This document shows positions 33,366-41,274 of a stretch of 64,000 nucleotides of DNA, piece after piece. Source of the DNA: 21-14-0-10-47-8 sp966211455 (GTDB lineage Bacteria; Bdellovibrionota; Bdellovibrionia; Bdellovibrionales; Bdellovibrionaceae); the NCBI GenBank assembly GCA_966211455.1, contig CBIHNI010000015.1, positions 60,303 through 124,302 of the forward strand, read 5' to 3'. The notes under the pieces were generated by a model, which saw nothing but the letters and a program-made list of their open reading frames with translations, was not told the origin of the DNA and made no database searches. A program made the translations under genes and the position numbers. The first letter of the stretch is position 1, and the number at the start of each line of letters is the position of its first letter.

Positions 33366-33921
33366 CGCAAGCATCTTCGTGTTTTTTCAGATCTTCAAAA
33401 TCATTCATGGCCACGACGTAAAGAAAACTTCCGTACATCGATGTGTGAATATTCTGAGTCAGCTCTTCCAATAAGGCCGGCTTTAATTTCTTGAAGGTCG
33501 GATCGGAAAGCAAAAGCCCCTTGATGCGTTCGCGGCCGATGGATCGGGCCTGATCCATGAACTGTTTCACCTTCTTGATCTTGTGCCCGCTTTGAAACAT
33601 GACAAGCCCAAGTCTGGTGAGCTCGGCATGTCTTTCCATCCACAAGAACATCCCGCGGACCATCCCTAACACTCGCAAAGCGCCGCCTTCCGTATTTTGC
33701 GCCAAGGCCTCGATCGTGCATTGCTGGCCGGTGTGGCTCCATTGCATGACCAGGTCGTAGAAAATGGTCTCCATGCTGGGATAGTGATAATAAAGATTTT
33801 GCTTCGAGATCTTTGCAACACGCGCGACTTCGGAAATGCCCAGCCCGCCGTAGCCCACTTCGTTCAGAAGCTTTAGGCTCGCGTTTAAGATCTTATCTTT
33901 AGTTTTGTTTTCGCTGAGCAT
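33319..33921 (-). CDS. TetR-family transcriptional regulator
   Basis: 200 residues from ATG 33921. HTH: GISEVARVAKISKQNLYYHYPSMETIF (~27-53). The C-terminal ligand domain includes VRGMFLWMERHAELTRLGLVMF. Divergent from the lipoprotein at 34036; two near-identical 17-bp sites in the gap (33949-33987) are its likely operators, controlling both genes. Confidence 0.85.
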   Translation of the reverse strand: MLSENKTKDKILNASLKLLNEVGYGGLGISEVARVAKISKQNLYYHYPSMETIFYDLVMQWSHTGQQCTIEALAQNTEGGALRVLGMVRGMFLWMERHAELTRLGLVMFQSGHKIKKVKQFMDQARSIGRERIKGLLLSDPTFKKLKPALLEELTQNIHTSMYGSFLYVVAMNDFEDLKKHEDACAKAIRHLLHAYRESL

Positions 33922-33948
33922 GTTTAAATTTTAGACTGCCTTGAGTAT

Positions 33949-33987
33949 TTTTACAATCGTCAAAACTATTTTTTACGAATGTCAAAA
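33949..33987. promoter_or_regulatory. Two tandem operators for the TetR-type repressor
   Basis: TTTTACAATCGTCAAAA (33949-33965) and TTTTACGAATGTCAAAA (33971-33987) differ in the inner bases only and are 22 bp apart. Each is roughly palindromic (TTTTGAC-type half-site and its reverse, GTAAAA). They lie between the divergent TetR and lipoprotein genes. Confidence 0.6.
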
Positions 33988-34035
33988 TTGGGATTATAAA
34001 CGTCCCAAATTGAGACACCAACAAAGGGGTGAGAT

Positions 34036-34788
34036 ATGAGAAAGATAGGTTCTATTTTAATCGCGGGAGTCATTTGGGTCGGTTGCGGTTCTCCGGAAAA
34101 AGTCAAAGTCGACACTCCGGCCATCAAGCTGCCGAACGCCGACGAGATCGTCAATGATGTCTTGTCGGGGCTGAAGACCTGCAATCGGCCCGACTCCGAA
34201 CTGAATCTCGAACAGTTTGGATCGCAAGATCGAATGGTCATCCGTGATCGAATCGAGACCCGAGAGATCATTGAAATCGGTTGCGATCAAAAGCGAAAGT
34301 CAAGAGGCAAACAGCCGGTTCGGGGTTTCGATCAGATCCTGAATGTTGAAGCACCAAGCGACCTTGCAGCGGAAGTCAGCTTTGTCAGAGTTGAAAATCT
34401 CCGAACTTGCGCAGACGTCGCAGTCGATGCGACCGAGGATTCGAATTTCGAAGATCAAATCATCGAAATCCCGGGACAAGAGCCGATGCGGATTCCATCT
34501 TTGGATATGACCATGCTGGGGCGATCTGGGAAATTGAAGGTTCAAATTTCCGATTCGGATTTGAAGTTGGGCCATTCTTTGAATCTGCGCGACCACAGTA
34601 ATGTGATCCGCATCAAATACTTTGGAAAATGCACACGCTACAAAGATAAGGTCGATCCAAAAGCAGGCGAATCCAGCAATTGTGCCGAGGCCGAGCTGTT
34701 AGCGGAACGTCAGTTCGCCTTGCAACTGCAGATCGAGCGCCCCGAGATAACAGAGCCGCTTGAAAAGAACGTCTGCGTAAAGCCTTAG
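34036..34788 (+). CDS. Lipoprotein, unknown family
   Basis: 250 residues; AGGGGTGAG upstream of ATG 34036. Signal peptide with lipobox (VIWVGCGS, lipid Cys ~17). The mature chain is acidic, with Cys pairs (TCNRPD; IGCDQK; CADV; GKCTRY; NCAEAE) and beta-rich segments. Expected under control of the divergent TetR. No family recognised. Confidence 0.7.
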   Translation: MRKIGSILIAGVIWVGCGSPEKVKVDTPAIKLPNADEIVNDVLSGLKTCNRPDSELNLEQFGSQDRMVIRDRIETREIIEIGCDQKRKSRGKQPVRGFDQILNVEAPSDLAAEVSFVRVENLRTCADVAVDATEDSNFEDQIIEIPGQEPMRIPSLDMTMLGRSGKLKVQISDSDLKLGHSLNLRDHSNVIRIKYFGKCTRYKDKVDPKAGESSNCAEAELLAERQFALQLQIERPEITEPLEKNVCVKP

Positions 34789-34888
34789 GTCTGAATGGGG
34801 CCGCAAAGTCCGCAGGTGATGACTGGACCTGCGGCCCAGGCCTTGGCCTTTTCTTTTCCGTCCGGAATCCAGATGCTATTCTCAAGAA

Positions 34889-35701
34889 ATGGCAAAGTAT
34901 GATTGGGATCTTTCAAAAGAAAGCTGCAAAGAGCTTGTTGTCAGCGATATCAAAGAATCAACCGAGGTCTTGCAAAAAAGACTGAAGAAGAACGGCTACA
35001 TTTTTTTTCGCGATGTTTTGCCAACCCAGATTTTAAGCGATGCTCGTGATGAAGCCATTGAGCTGGGCCGTCGCTACAAGTACTTGGCGAAAGATTTAAT
35101 GCTGGGGCATCCGACGATTCACCCAGATTTGACGGCCAAGCGATTGGACAAAGAAGGCACCCATCAATTTGTGATGGAGTGGGCTTGGCTGAAACGCTTT
35201 AGCAAAGTGGTGACCGAAAAGAAGTTACACCAAGTGTTCCGCAAAGTTTTAGGCGGGGCGGTGACAGTGCATCCGTTGCGGGATGCTCGTTGGGGACGGA
35301 TTGCATTTCCGGATCAACTGGCTTCAGGGATTACACCCCATCAAGATTATGATTATCTGGGCGAGCCGGCGGAAACCTACACGGCGTGGATCCCGCTCAG
35401 CGATATCCCGGCTTACTTTGGGGGGCTTGCGACGGCACAGGGATCTTATCGCATCGGTCCTTTGCCTCATCACAAAGTGCATGGCGTGCAAAAGCCGAAA
35501 GGCAAACTGCAATGGCATTCGACCAATTACAATCTGGGGGATTGTCTGATCTTTCATTCGCATCAAATTCATGGCCCATTGCCAAACACGACCCAGTCCA
35601 TGGTCCGTTTTTCGATGGATCTGCGATTTTGCCGGAAAGATGTTTTCGATAAAGATCTGCTGAAGCATCCGGAATTCGGCCGTATCACCGAAGTCAAATA
35701 A
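34889..35701 (+). CDS. Phytanoyl-CoA dioxygenase (PhyH)-like Fe(II)/2-oxoglutarate oxygenase
   Basis: 270 residues. The iron-binding H-x-D is in TPHQDYDYLGEP (~150), and the distal His is in IFHSHQIHGPLPNTT; the 2-oxoglutarate Arg is probably in VRFSMDLRF. AWIPLSDIPAYFGGLATAQGSYRIGPLPHH is typical of the family. It hydroxylates an unactivated carbon using O2. It is the left-most gene of the block that ends with the two precursor-like peptides at 40444-40763, convergent with the next gene with six bases between. A tailoring role on the peptides is inference. Confidence 0.8.
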   Translation: MAKYDWDLSKESCKELVVSDIKESTEVLQKRLKKNGYIFFRDVLPTQILSDARDEAIELGRRYKYLAKDLMLGHPTIHPDLTAKRLDKEGTHQFVMEWAWLKRFSKVVTEKKLHQVFRKVLGGAVTVHPLRDARWGRIAFPDQLASGITPHQDYDYLGEPAETYTAWIPLSDIPAYFGGLATAQGSYRIGPLPHHKVHGVQKPKGKLQWHSTNYNLGDCLIFHSHQIHGPLPNTTQSMVRFSMDLRFCRKDVFDKDLLKHPEFGRITEVK

Positions 35702-35707
35702 TCGAGC

Positions 35708-36901
35708 TTAACCCAACATGAAAATATCCGGAAGCGGATCACCGTGGCTGGAGATTCGCTTCGCGGTTTTCAGCATCTGGCGCAGGGATTTCAGATCGTA
35801 ATTGGTGCGACCATTGCGCAGCTTTTCAAGAAGCGGGCGCTTGAAGGTCTCGAACTGATGTCGCGATAAGATCTGTAGATACAAATGATCGCGGCTTTCG
35901 GCGGTAGGCGGATGTTTTTCGATTTGCTCCCACATGTCATCACCGAAGCTGCAGATATTAAAAAAGCGATAATCGATCTGTTTGCGATTCTTGCGTGAAG
36001 ACCATTCGCTGTTTTCAGAGGCCAAAGCCGGAAGATAAGTCGGCTTATTGTGAACCACCTTAGCGAAAAGAATTTCGGCTGCGTCCGAGATCATCTTTTT
36101 TTGCCAAGCGGCCGAGGCTGAAACATGGCCCTTGAGATTTTTCGGCTTCAGCTTGAGATCTTGATGTGACAGATGTGCGAGCCAGGTTCGGGTGTAAGAG
36201 CGCTGCTTTTCGGCGTAGGTCAGCTCGTGATTCAGCCAACGGATCAGAATTGGGCTGCGCTGAAGATCAAAAGCGCTGAAACCAAAAAAGTCACCGGTGA
36301 GATAGGTGCGCATCAGGGTTTCAAAGAAATCCACCGACATCACGTTCATATTCGGCGCAAAGCGCTTGAATTCGGAGTCATCTTCTTTGTGATAACTGGT
36401 GGCCAGCGGATAGCTGTAAGTTCCGATGGGAACGACTTCGTTCAAATCCACCTGACTGAGGTACCAATAATCCAGACCGATCGTGGCAATCGCTTCGGTG
36501 AGCAGGTGACAAAACACGAACGTCTCAAAGTTCGCTTTCGTGATCGCTTCTATCCCGAAGTTCAGCTGCGGACGAAGATGCTGAATCAGCTGGTAGCCCC
36601 AGATATGAAAATAGTCGTGCACCGCAAAGAGCACCTCTTTAACCAGGAAATCGCGTTGGTTCAAGGGGCGCGCCGAGACTTCGGGGTTTTTGAGCCATTC
36701 AGAAATACACGATCCGCTTTGGAAAAAGATCTTTCCTTGATGCGGATTGAAAGCCGAAAGCCCCGGGGAAAAATAATTTGAATAAACCCAATAAGCATCA
36801 AAACCGATGGGCGAAAAATGAATGCTGGGATCCGCTAGCATCTGGCGCACCAAAGGGATTTGCAGAAGAGATTCGGGATGCAGGGTTTTCTTTTTCGACA
36901 T
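35708..36901 (-). CDS. Helical protein with clustered His/Glu, unknown family
   Basis: 397 residues from ATG 36901. The segment LFAVHDYFHIWGYQLIQHLRP (~95-115) and, after ~30 residues, FCHLLTEAIATIGLDYWYLS give a H-x3-H and H-x3-E arrangement suited to binding one or two metals in a helical bundle. Later regions are basic (KLKPKNLKGHVSASAAWQKKM). I recognise no family. It is divergent from the 2-oxoglutarate oxygenase at 37047, with a ~145-base shared promoter gap. Possible peptide-modifying or peptide-sensing role by location only. Confidence 0.6.
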   Translation of the reverse strand: MSKKKTLHPESLLQIPLVRQMLADPSIHFSPIGFDAYWVYSNYFSPGLSAFNPHQGKIFFQSGSCISEWLKNPEVSARPLNQRDFLVKEVLFAVHDYFHIWGYQLIQHLRPQLNFGIEAITKANFETFVFCHLLTEAIATIGLDYWYLSQVDLNEVVPIGTYSYPLATSYHKEDDSEFKRFAPNMNVMSVDFFETLMRTYLTGDFFGFSAFDLQRSPILIRWLNHELTYAEKQRSYTRTWLAHLSHQDLKLKPKNLKGHVSASAAWQKKMISDAAEILFAKVVHNKPTYLPALASENSEWSSRKNRKQIDYRFFNICSFGDDMWEQIEKHPPTAESRDHLYLQILSRHQFETFKRPLLEKLRNGRTNYDLKSLRQMLKTAKRISSHGDPLPDIFMLG

Positions 36902-37046
36902 GTCCCCATTTTCTGTGATTTGGACCGGTTCCGCAATAGACCATGGACCTTATGCTCTCTGGATCTTTGTCTGACTTCGGCTTGGATCCGGGTGGGCTGA
37001 TTGAAAAGTGCGCCGGCGGGACGATATCATGGGGACAGAGGCTGCC

Positions 37047-37628
37047 ATGACAAAGAAAAAAGCACTGTCACCTGATATCCAGTACGACGTTAACGGCAAA
37101 GGCATTTTGATCTTTGACGATCTTTTCGATGCCGAATTTGAACAGCAAATGTCCATGCAGCTTTGGACCTACGATTATCAATTGCGACAATCGTTTGATA
37201 ACGAATTCTCGTTCCCTTTGGAAAACGAAGATTACAAAAAGATGGGACCCTTGCCAGAAACGGTCGAAACCATCGTGACCCAGTTCGCGGATGTGCTTTC
37301 ACCGAAACCCGCGAAGCAGCATCTTTCGCACCTTTACGCCGCGGCGATTAAGTTCGGCGATTCAACGCAAATGCATCAGGATATCAACTGCGAAGATTGC
37401 GTGACCTTTTTGTATTACGCCAACCCAACCTGGCGGGGAAATTGGGCGGGCGAAACGATTTTCTTTAACGACGATCATGATGCGATCTGCGCGGTGACGC
37501 CAAGGCCGGGGAGACTGGTGGCATTCAACGCCGCGATTTATCACCGCGCCGGTGTTCCGAATCGAAACTGTCCATCGTTTCGATATGCTTTAAGCGTGTT
37601 CTATCGTTGTAAGAAAAAGCTCGGCTAA
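37047..37628 (+). CDS. Fe(II)/2-oxoglutarate oxygenase (prolyl 4-hydroxylase-like)
   Basis: 193 residues; ATG 37047 follows AGAGG at good spacing, and earlier in-frame starts do not. The iron triad is visible: H-x-D in TQMHQDINC (~112) and distal His in NAAIYHRAGVPNRNCPSFRYALSV, with the 2-oxoglutarate Arg near RYALSVF. GNWAGETIFFNDDHDAICAVTPRPGRLVAFN is standard for the fold. It ends three bases before the stop of the convergent SelO-like gene. Probable peptide hydroxylase of the putative RiPP cluster. Confidence 0.8.
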   Translation: MTKKKALSPDIQYDVNGKGILIFDDLFDAEFEQQMSMQLWTYDYQLRQSFDNEFSFPLENEDYKKMGPLPETVETIVTQFADVLSPKPAKQHLSHLYAAAIKFGDSTQMHQDINCEDCVTFLYYANPTWRGNWAGETIFFNDDHDAICAVTPRPGRLVAFNAAIYHRAGVPNRNCPSFRYALSVFYRCKKKLG

Positions 37629-37631
37629 ATT

Positions 37632-39032
37632 TCAAATCTTTTTGATCTTCCGGATTTTTTCGGGGGCTTCCTTCAGCAGGCGCAAGATCTCGGGGATCTT
37701 CGTCTGCTGATCGATCTCTTCGATCAGACTTTTCAAGGCCCAAGCTTTCAAAGATTGCTTTTCCGAAGCCGAGCTAAGCTCCGCAATCACCCAAGGGGTC
37801 AGGGTCGTGGCGGGTTCGCTGGCGTAAAGAGAAAATCCCATTGGCTCAAGAGTGAACTTTTCTTTTACCTGCAATCGGGGGTTTAAGCTCATCTTCACCA
37901 GTTGTTCGACCGAACGCGTTTGCGATTTAGAAAATCTGAAAATTTTCGAGACTTCTTTGCTGTAGATTTTTAAAAAGCGAGCGTCGTCCCAAAGCAGGTG
38001 CTTTGCATGAAAGACCCGGTTCCAAGCCTTGCAGAAAGCCTGCAATCTTTGGCGGTCCTGCGGACTGCAAGTTCGTGTTAAAAGCTGAAGCTCTTCCAGT
38101 TTGGCGGGCAGCAACCGAAGCCAGGTCTGAACCTGACGGCGGTATTCGACGACTTCCAGAAAGCTAGGCAATGCATTTCCTTGAAATTTTTTTGGATGCG
38201 TCGACAGGAAACCGAAGAAAGAACCACCCAACAAAGAGGGCACTTCTAAATCCAAAAACCGGCCGTCGATGCAAAAGTTATTGTGCAAAGATCCCCAAAA
38301 CACACCGAGCTCTAAAAAAGAAAAGAAGTTCCGCAAGCCATCCAACAAAGCTCGTTCGAATCTTTTGGCCAAGGCCAGGGGATCTTGCCTTCCCTTTGTG
38401 CCGGGTAAGAAGAGATCCAAGCTTTGGAAAAACGTTTCGACAGTTCGATGATTGGGGTGCCCCAGCATCCACCAGATATTTGAAAAACGGCAGAAGTCCG
38501 CTTTCTTCACCGAAATAGCCTGCGTCACCTGATCGATCGGCGCCAGCAGCATTATTCCGTTTCGAGTTTTAGGAAAAGCCCGCTTTTGAAACTGTCGGGC
38601 AAAGGACGAATCCATCTTGCGAATCAAGATGCCTTCACAGGCGACAATCGCACCCGCCTTGCCGTGCTCTTTCAACCAAAGACTGACGATGTACTCGCGA
38701 ACGGCGGCACTTGTCAGAAGGTGGCCGCTGTTGTGGTAGGCGTCTTCGGGATTTGACCAGTTACCGGTCAAAAGATTTCGTCCGATGCCTTTGAGATAAT
38801 GCCCGCGATAAAAAACGGATCGGCCTGATCCCAGGCGTTGATCCATGTTGATGTCAGGATTGGTCTGCAAATCGGCAGCTGCCGCCGGGCCCGACACATC
38901 ATCCGCAACGCCGAACGCCGGAAGGCTGGCCAAATCGGATTCGATATTCAGGTCCTGATGCTTAGGGAAAAGACTTTGAAAGTCGGATTTCTGAACAGGG
39001 GTCGGAATATGCCAAGGAAATATTTTTTTCAT
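37632..39032 (-). CDS. Divergent SelO/YdiU-like (pseudokinase AMPylase fold) protein
   Basis: 466 residues. YLKGIGRNLL (~80), then HNSGHLLTSAAVREYI, correspond to the SelO pattern of LKGAG followed by RSTIREFL; FWGSLHNNFCIDGRFLDLEVP (~255) corresponds to HGVMNTDNxxxxGLTxDYGPF. SelO proteins transfer AMP to Ser/Thr/Tyr. Sequence is diverged, so activity is not assured; the match is by motif only. Start ATG 39032 overlaps the stop of the upstream PLP-fold gene by four bases, so the two are one transcript. A kinase-like peptide modifier is the attractive role. Confidence 0.5.
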   Translation of the reverse strand: MKKIFPWHIPTPVQKSDFQSLFPKHQDLNIESDLASLPAFGVADDVSGPAAAADLQTNPDINMDQRLGSGRSVFYRGHYLKGIGRNLLTGNWSNPEDAYHNSGHLLTSAAVREYIVSLWLKEHGKAGAIVACEGILIRKMDSSFARQFQKRAFPKTRNGIMLLAPIDQVTQAISVKKADFCRFSNIWWMLGHPNHRTVETFFQSLDLFLPGTKGRQDPLALAKRFERALLDGLRNFFSFLELGVFWGSLHNNFCIDGRFLDLEVPSLLGGSFFGFLSTHPKKFQGNALPSFLEVVEYRRQVQTWLRLLPAKLEELQLLTRTCSPQDRQRLQAFCKAWNRVFHAKHLLWDDARFLKIYSKEVSKIFRFSKSQTRSVEQLVKMSLNPRLQVKEKFTLEPMGFSLYASEPATTLTPWVIAELSSASEKQSLKAWALKSLIEEIDQQTKIPEILRLLKEAPEKIRKIKKI

Positions 39033-40288
39033 TCTGAATCAAAGGAATCTTTGGTCAATTCCATCAGCTCCAATAACGCTTGAATAAAAACCTGGGTTTG
39101 GCGTTTCGAAAGTGCCGGCAGCGAAATGCGAAGGGCGCCGCGTTTTTTCTTGTTCGCCGAAAAAGCCGGGCTCGGGTTGAAACTTGTCAGCGCCACAAAA
39201 TCCCACGGGTAGCTGGACACCTGGGCGGCATCAAGCCCTTTCTTTCGCAAGCTTTCGACAAAGTAAGAACAGAATTTTTCCAAACTTTCCGGTGACATGT
39301 TCGGTGTGATCAACCAGCTGAACACGCGGTGCTCGAACGGCAGAAACTGAAAGGGCGCCATCGGCGGATTTTTCTCAAAGTGCTCGACCAAATTCGAATT
39401 CGTTTCTTGCAAGGCCTGCACCCAAGCTTGGTTGGCCTCGTGAAACTCGCGATCCAGCCAGAAAGGAAAAAGCTGCGAGCTTGAAGCATAGCCGCCCCAA
39501 AGACGAAGCAGGCTTTCAAACTCTTCATAAAGGCCTTTCGGCATTTTGGATTTCGGCGGACAGAACCAGATGGCCGACCCCAAACGGTTGTACTCCATTC
39601 CGAAGCTGTCCAGCTTCAAAGCCGAACGCACAAACGAAACCCGCACACCTTGACGAAGGGCCCATCGCAAGATCTCGGTCAGGCACGGGTCGTCTTGCAA
39701 CCAGCAGGTGGTGTCAACGATCAGATCTTTGCAGCCCGCGGCTTTTTTCAGGGCTTTGCTTAAGGGCTCGGTCAGCATGGATGAATCCAGATAAGCGATC
39801 GGGGCTTTGGCGTGAACCTGCCATCGCATTTTTTCGAAAAAGATGCCGCTTTCCCAGTACATCTCTGAAGACACCAGACGTATTTTTTTGTGTCCCAGAT
39901 GCTGATAAGCACTGACCACGGCCGAAATCGCCACCTGTCCGCACGAAGTCCAAGTGCCTTGGCTTTTCAATTCCTTGGGCACACGCAGGCTTGGATAGAG
40001 GTACCGATGCGCATGGGTGGTGGGTTCGAAATGCAGCCCCAGGCGCTGATACTGAAAGTTTAAAGGGAAGCCGTGCAGATCAATCGGGCGGTTGTTGCGG
40101 GTGATCCGCGTCTCTGTCAGCGGTGAGGCATAAAGCTTCTGCAGACGGTGCCGGGCCTTCATTTTCTTTCGAATGGACGGGATTTGCAGAAAGTCCTTTT
40201 CAAAATCTTGAAAATCAAGCGGAGCGGTTTTCGATAAAAGTTTTGAAAGGTACAGAAAGTCGGACCTTTGCATTTTCTTCTGCGACAT
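39029..40288 (-). CDS. PLP-dependent enzyme, fold type I, divergent
   Basis: 419 residues. Landmarks of fold-type I are in order: GTWTSCGQVAISAVVSAYQHL (glycine/serine-rich phosphate region, ~110), LIVDTTCW (Asp for the pyridine nitrogen, ~190) and SALKLDSFGMEYNRLGSAIW (Schiff-base Lys followed by Arg, ~222-241). Length is as for aminotransferases and Cys/Met enzymes; specific family uncertain. No clear Shine-Dalgarno. It is the first gene after the peptide terminator at 40393-40422 and is coupled to the SelO-like gene. It may act on a Cys, Ser/Thr or Asp residue of the peptides. Confidence 0.65.
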   Translation of the reverse strand: MSQKKMQRSDFLYLSKLLSKTAPLDFQDFEKDFLQIPSIRKKMKARHRLQKLYASPLTETRITRNNRPIDLHGFPLNFQYQRLGLHFEPTTHAHRYLYPSLRVPKELKSQGTWTSCGQVAISAVVSAYQHLGHKKIRLVSSEMYWESGIFFEKMRWQVHAKAPIAYLDSSMLTEPLSKALKKAAGCKDLIVDTTCWLQDDPCLTEILRWALRQGVRVSFVRSALKLDSFGMEYNRLGSAIWFCPPKSKMPKGLYEEFESLLRLWGGYASSSQLFPFWLDREFHEANQAWVQALQETNSNLVEHFEKNPPMAPFQFLPFEHRVFSWLITPNMSPESLEKFCSYFVESLRKKGLDAAQVSSYPWDFVALTSFNPSPAFSANKKKRGALRISLPALSKRQTQVFIQALLELMELTKDSFDSE

Positions 40289-40392
40289 ATGTCTTGAATG
40301 ACTTTACAGTTTTCAGCTTCAAGCGACCATTGGATTTTGGAAGACGGAAACAATCCTTGGCCTTAGCCCAGGCTTGCAGCGCGAGGCAAAAA

Positions 40393-40422
40393 AAAGAGGA
40401 GAATGTTTCCATTCTCCTCTTT
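40393..40422 (-). terminator. Strong intrinsic terminator after peptide genes
   Basis: Minus strand: AAAGAGGAGAATG, loop GAAA, CATTCTCCTCTTT, then a further run of T (total T8). The 13-bp stem is perfect. It separates a peptide transcript from the enzyme operon; partial read-through would set a high peptide-to-enzyme ratio, a familiar arrangement in peptide clusters. Confidence 0.9.
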
Positions 40423-40443
40423 GAATTCAAATTGAATTTTAAG

Positions 40444-40596
40444 TTAGGCGCCGCATGTATCGCCGATTTTCAGCTTACCGCATCCTTCCCACCAGCATCC
40501 GCCACCTTTCAGTGACTTTAGATCCTTGGCGGAAACTTTCTTTTGAGTTTTCTTTGCAGCTTTTGGTTTTGTTGATTTTGTTTTTTGTGTCTTCAT
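40444..40596 (-). CDS. Candidate RiPP precursor peptide 1 (50 residues)
   Basis: ATG 40596 follows AAGGAG. The Lys-rich leader (MKTQKTKSTKPKAAKKTQKK) runs into VSAKDLKSLKGG, which matches the double-glycine leader pattern L-S-x-x-E-L-x-x-I-x-G-G. The predicted core is 18 residues: GCWWEGCGKLKIGDTCGA. Three cysteines, two adjacent Trp, and KIG are kept in peptide 2. Double-glycine leaders are cut by a C39 peptidase on an ABC transporter; no such gene lies in this window. Located between peptide 2 and the terminator. Confidence 0.75.
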   Translation of the reverse strand: MKTQKTKSTKPKAAKKTQKKVSAKDLKSLKGGGCWWEGCGKLKIGDTCGA

Positions 40597-40613
40597 GGAT
40601 TCTCCTTAAAAAA

Positions 40614-40763
40614 TTATCGCTGACAACTATTGCCGATTTTTACGCGTCCGCACTCTTCCCACCAGCATCCGCCACCCTTCAGACTTTTTAGGTCTTTCGC
40701 AGAAACTTTCTTAGTTTCTTTTTTGGCCTTCTTCGTCTTGTCTGTTTTCTTCTGTGTTTTCAG
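40614..40763 (-). CDS. Candidate RiPP precursor peptide 2 (49 residues)
   Basis: The core GCWWEECGRVKIGNSCQR differs from peptide 1 at eight of 18 positions, none of them the Cys, Trp-Trp or KIG. The leader ends identically (KKVSAKDLKSLKGG). The DNA aligned with peptide 1's ATG is CTG 40763 (AAGGGGGATTCTCTG), so a CTG start is likely; an ATG at 40781 would add six residues but has no ribosome site. The intergenic gap to peptide 1 is 17 bases. Confidence 0.7.
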   Translation of the reverse strand: MKTQKKTDKTKKAKKETKKVSAKDLKSLKGGGCWWEECGRVKIGNSCQR

Positions 40764-41274
40764 AGAATCCCCCTTGTTCATTAATGAGACACTTTTCGGT
40801 GCCTTTCATGATCTTTATCGGAAACTTATTCATGTTCTTGATGGATAACAGTTTAGTTTGTTTGGTGGATTGAATCTAAAAAAACTGAAAATTGTTTCAT
40901 CGTGAGAATGGAGCGCGAACTGTCTACAAAAATCTTTTGGAATCTAGCCAAAAGATCAACAGCGTTTAAAACTTGTGCAGGCATAAGAAGGGATCGTTGA
41001 ATAAATAGCCAGAAAGCAGATGGGGCGCTCTGACCTGTGGGCATCTCTTCTGGGTCAAACCGCGACCTGGACAGTCGGGAAAATTGGACGTCAATTTGGA
41101 TGCAACATTTTGAATGCTCAGCAGTAAGTTCCTGAAATAAATAAGATCCTTTTGTTTTTCATCTTTCCGCTGTGGGATGGGGCACCATGCAGCCTGACGT
41201 TTCACACAGCTTGCATTTACAATCCCTGGAATTCGAACAACGCAAATGACTAAATTCATCAAAAGGAAAGAAGT
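40764..41274. other. 511-base intergenic region between peptide and KaiC-like genes
   Basis: Must contain the promoter of the minus-strand peptides and of the plus-strand KaiC-like gene. Ribosome site AAAGGAAAG lies before 41275. No clear promoter, hairpin or third peptide was found; short frames here have no ribosome site. Confidence 0.5.
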
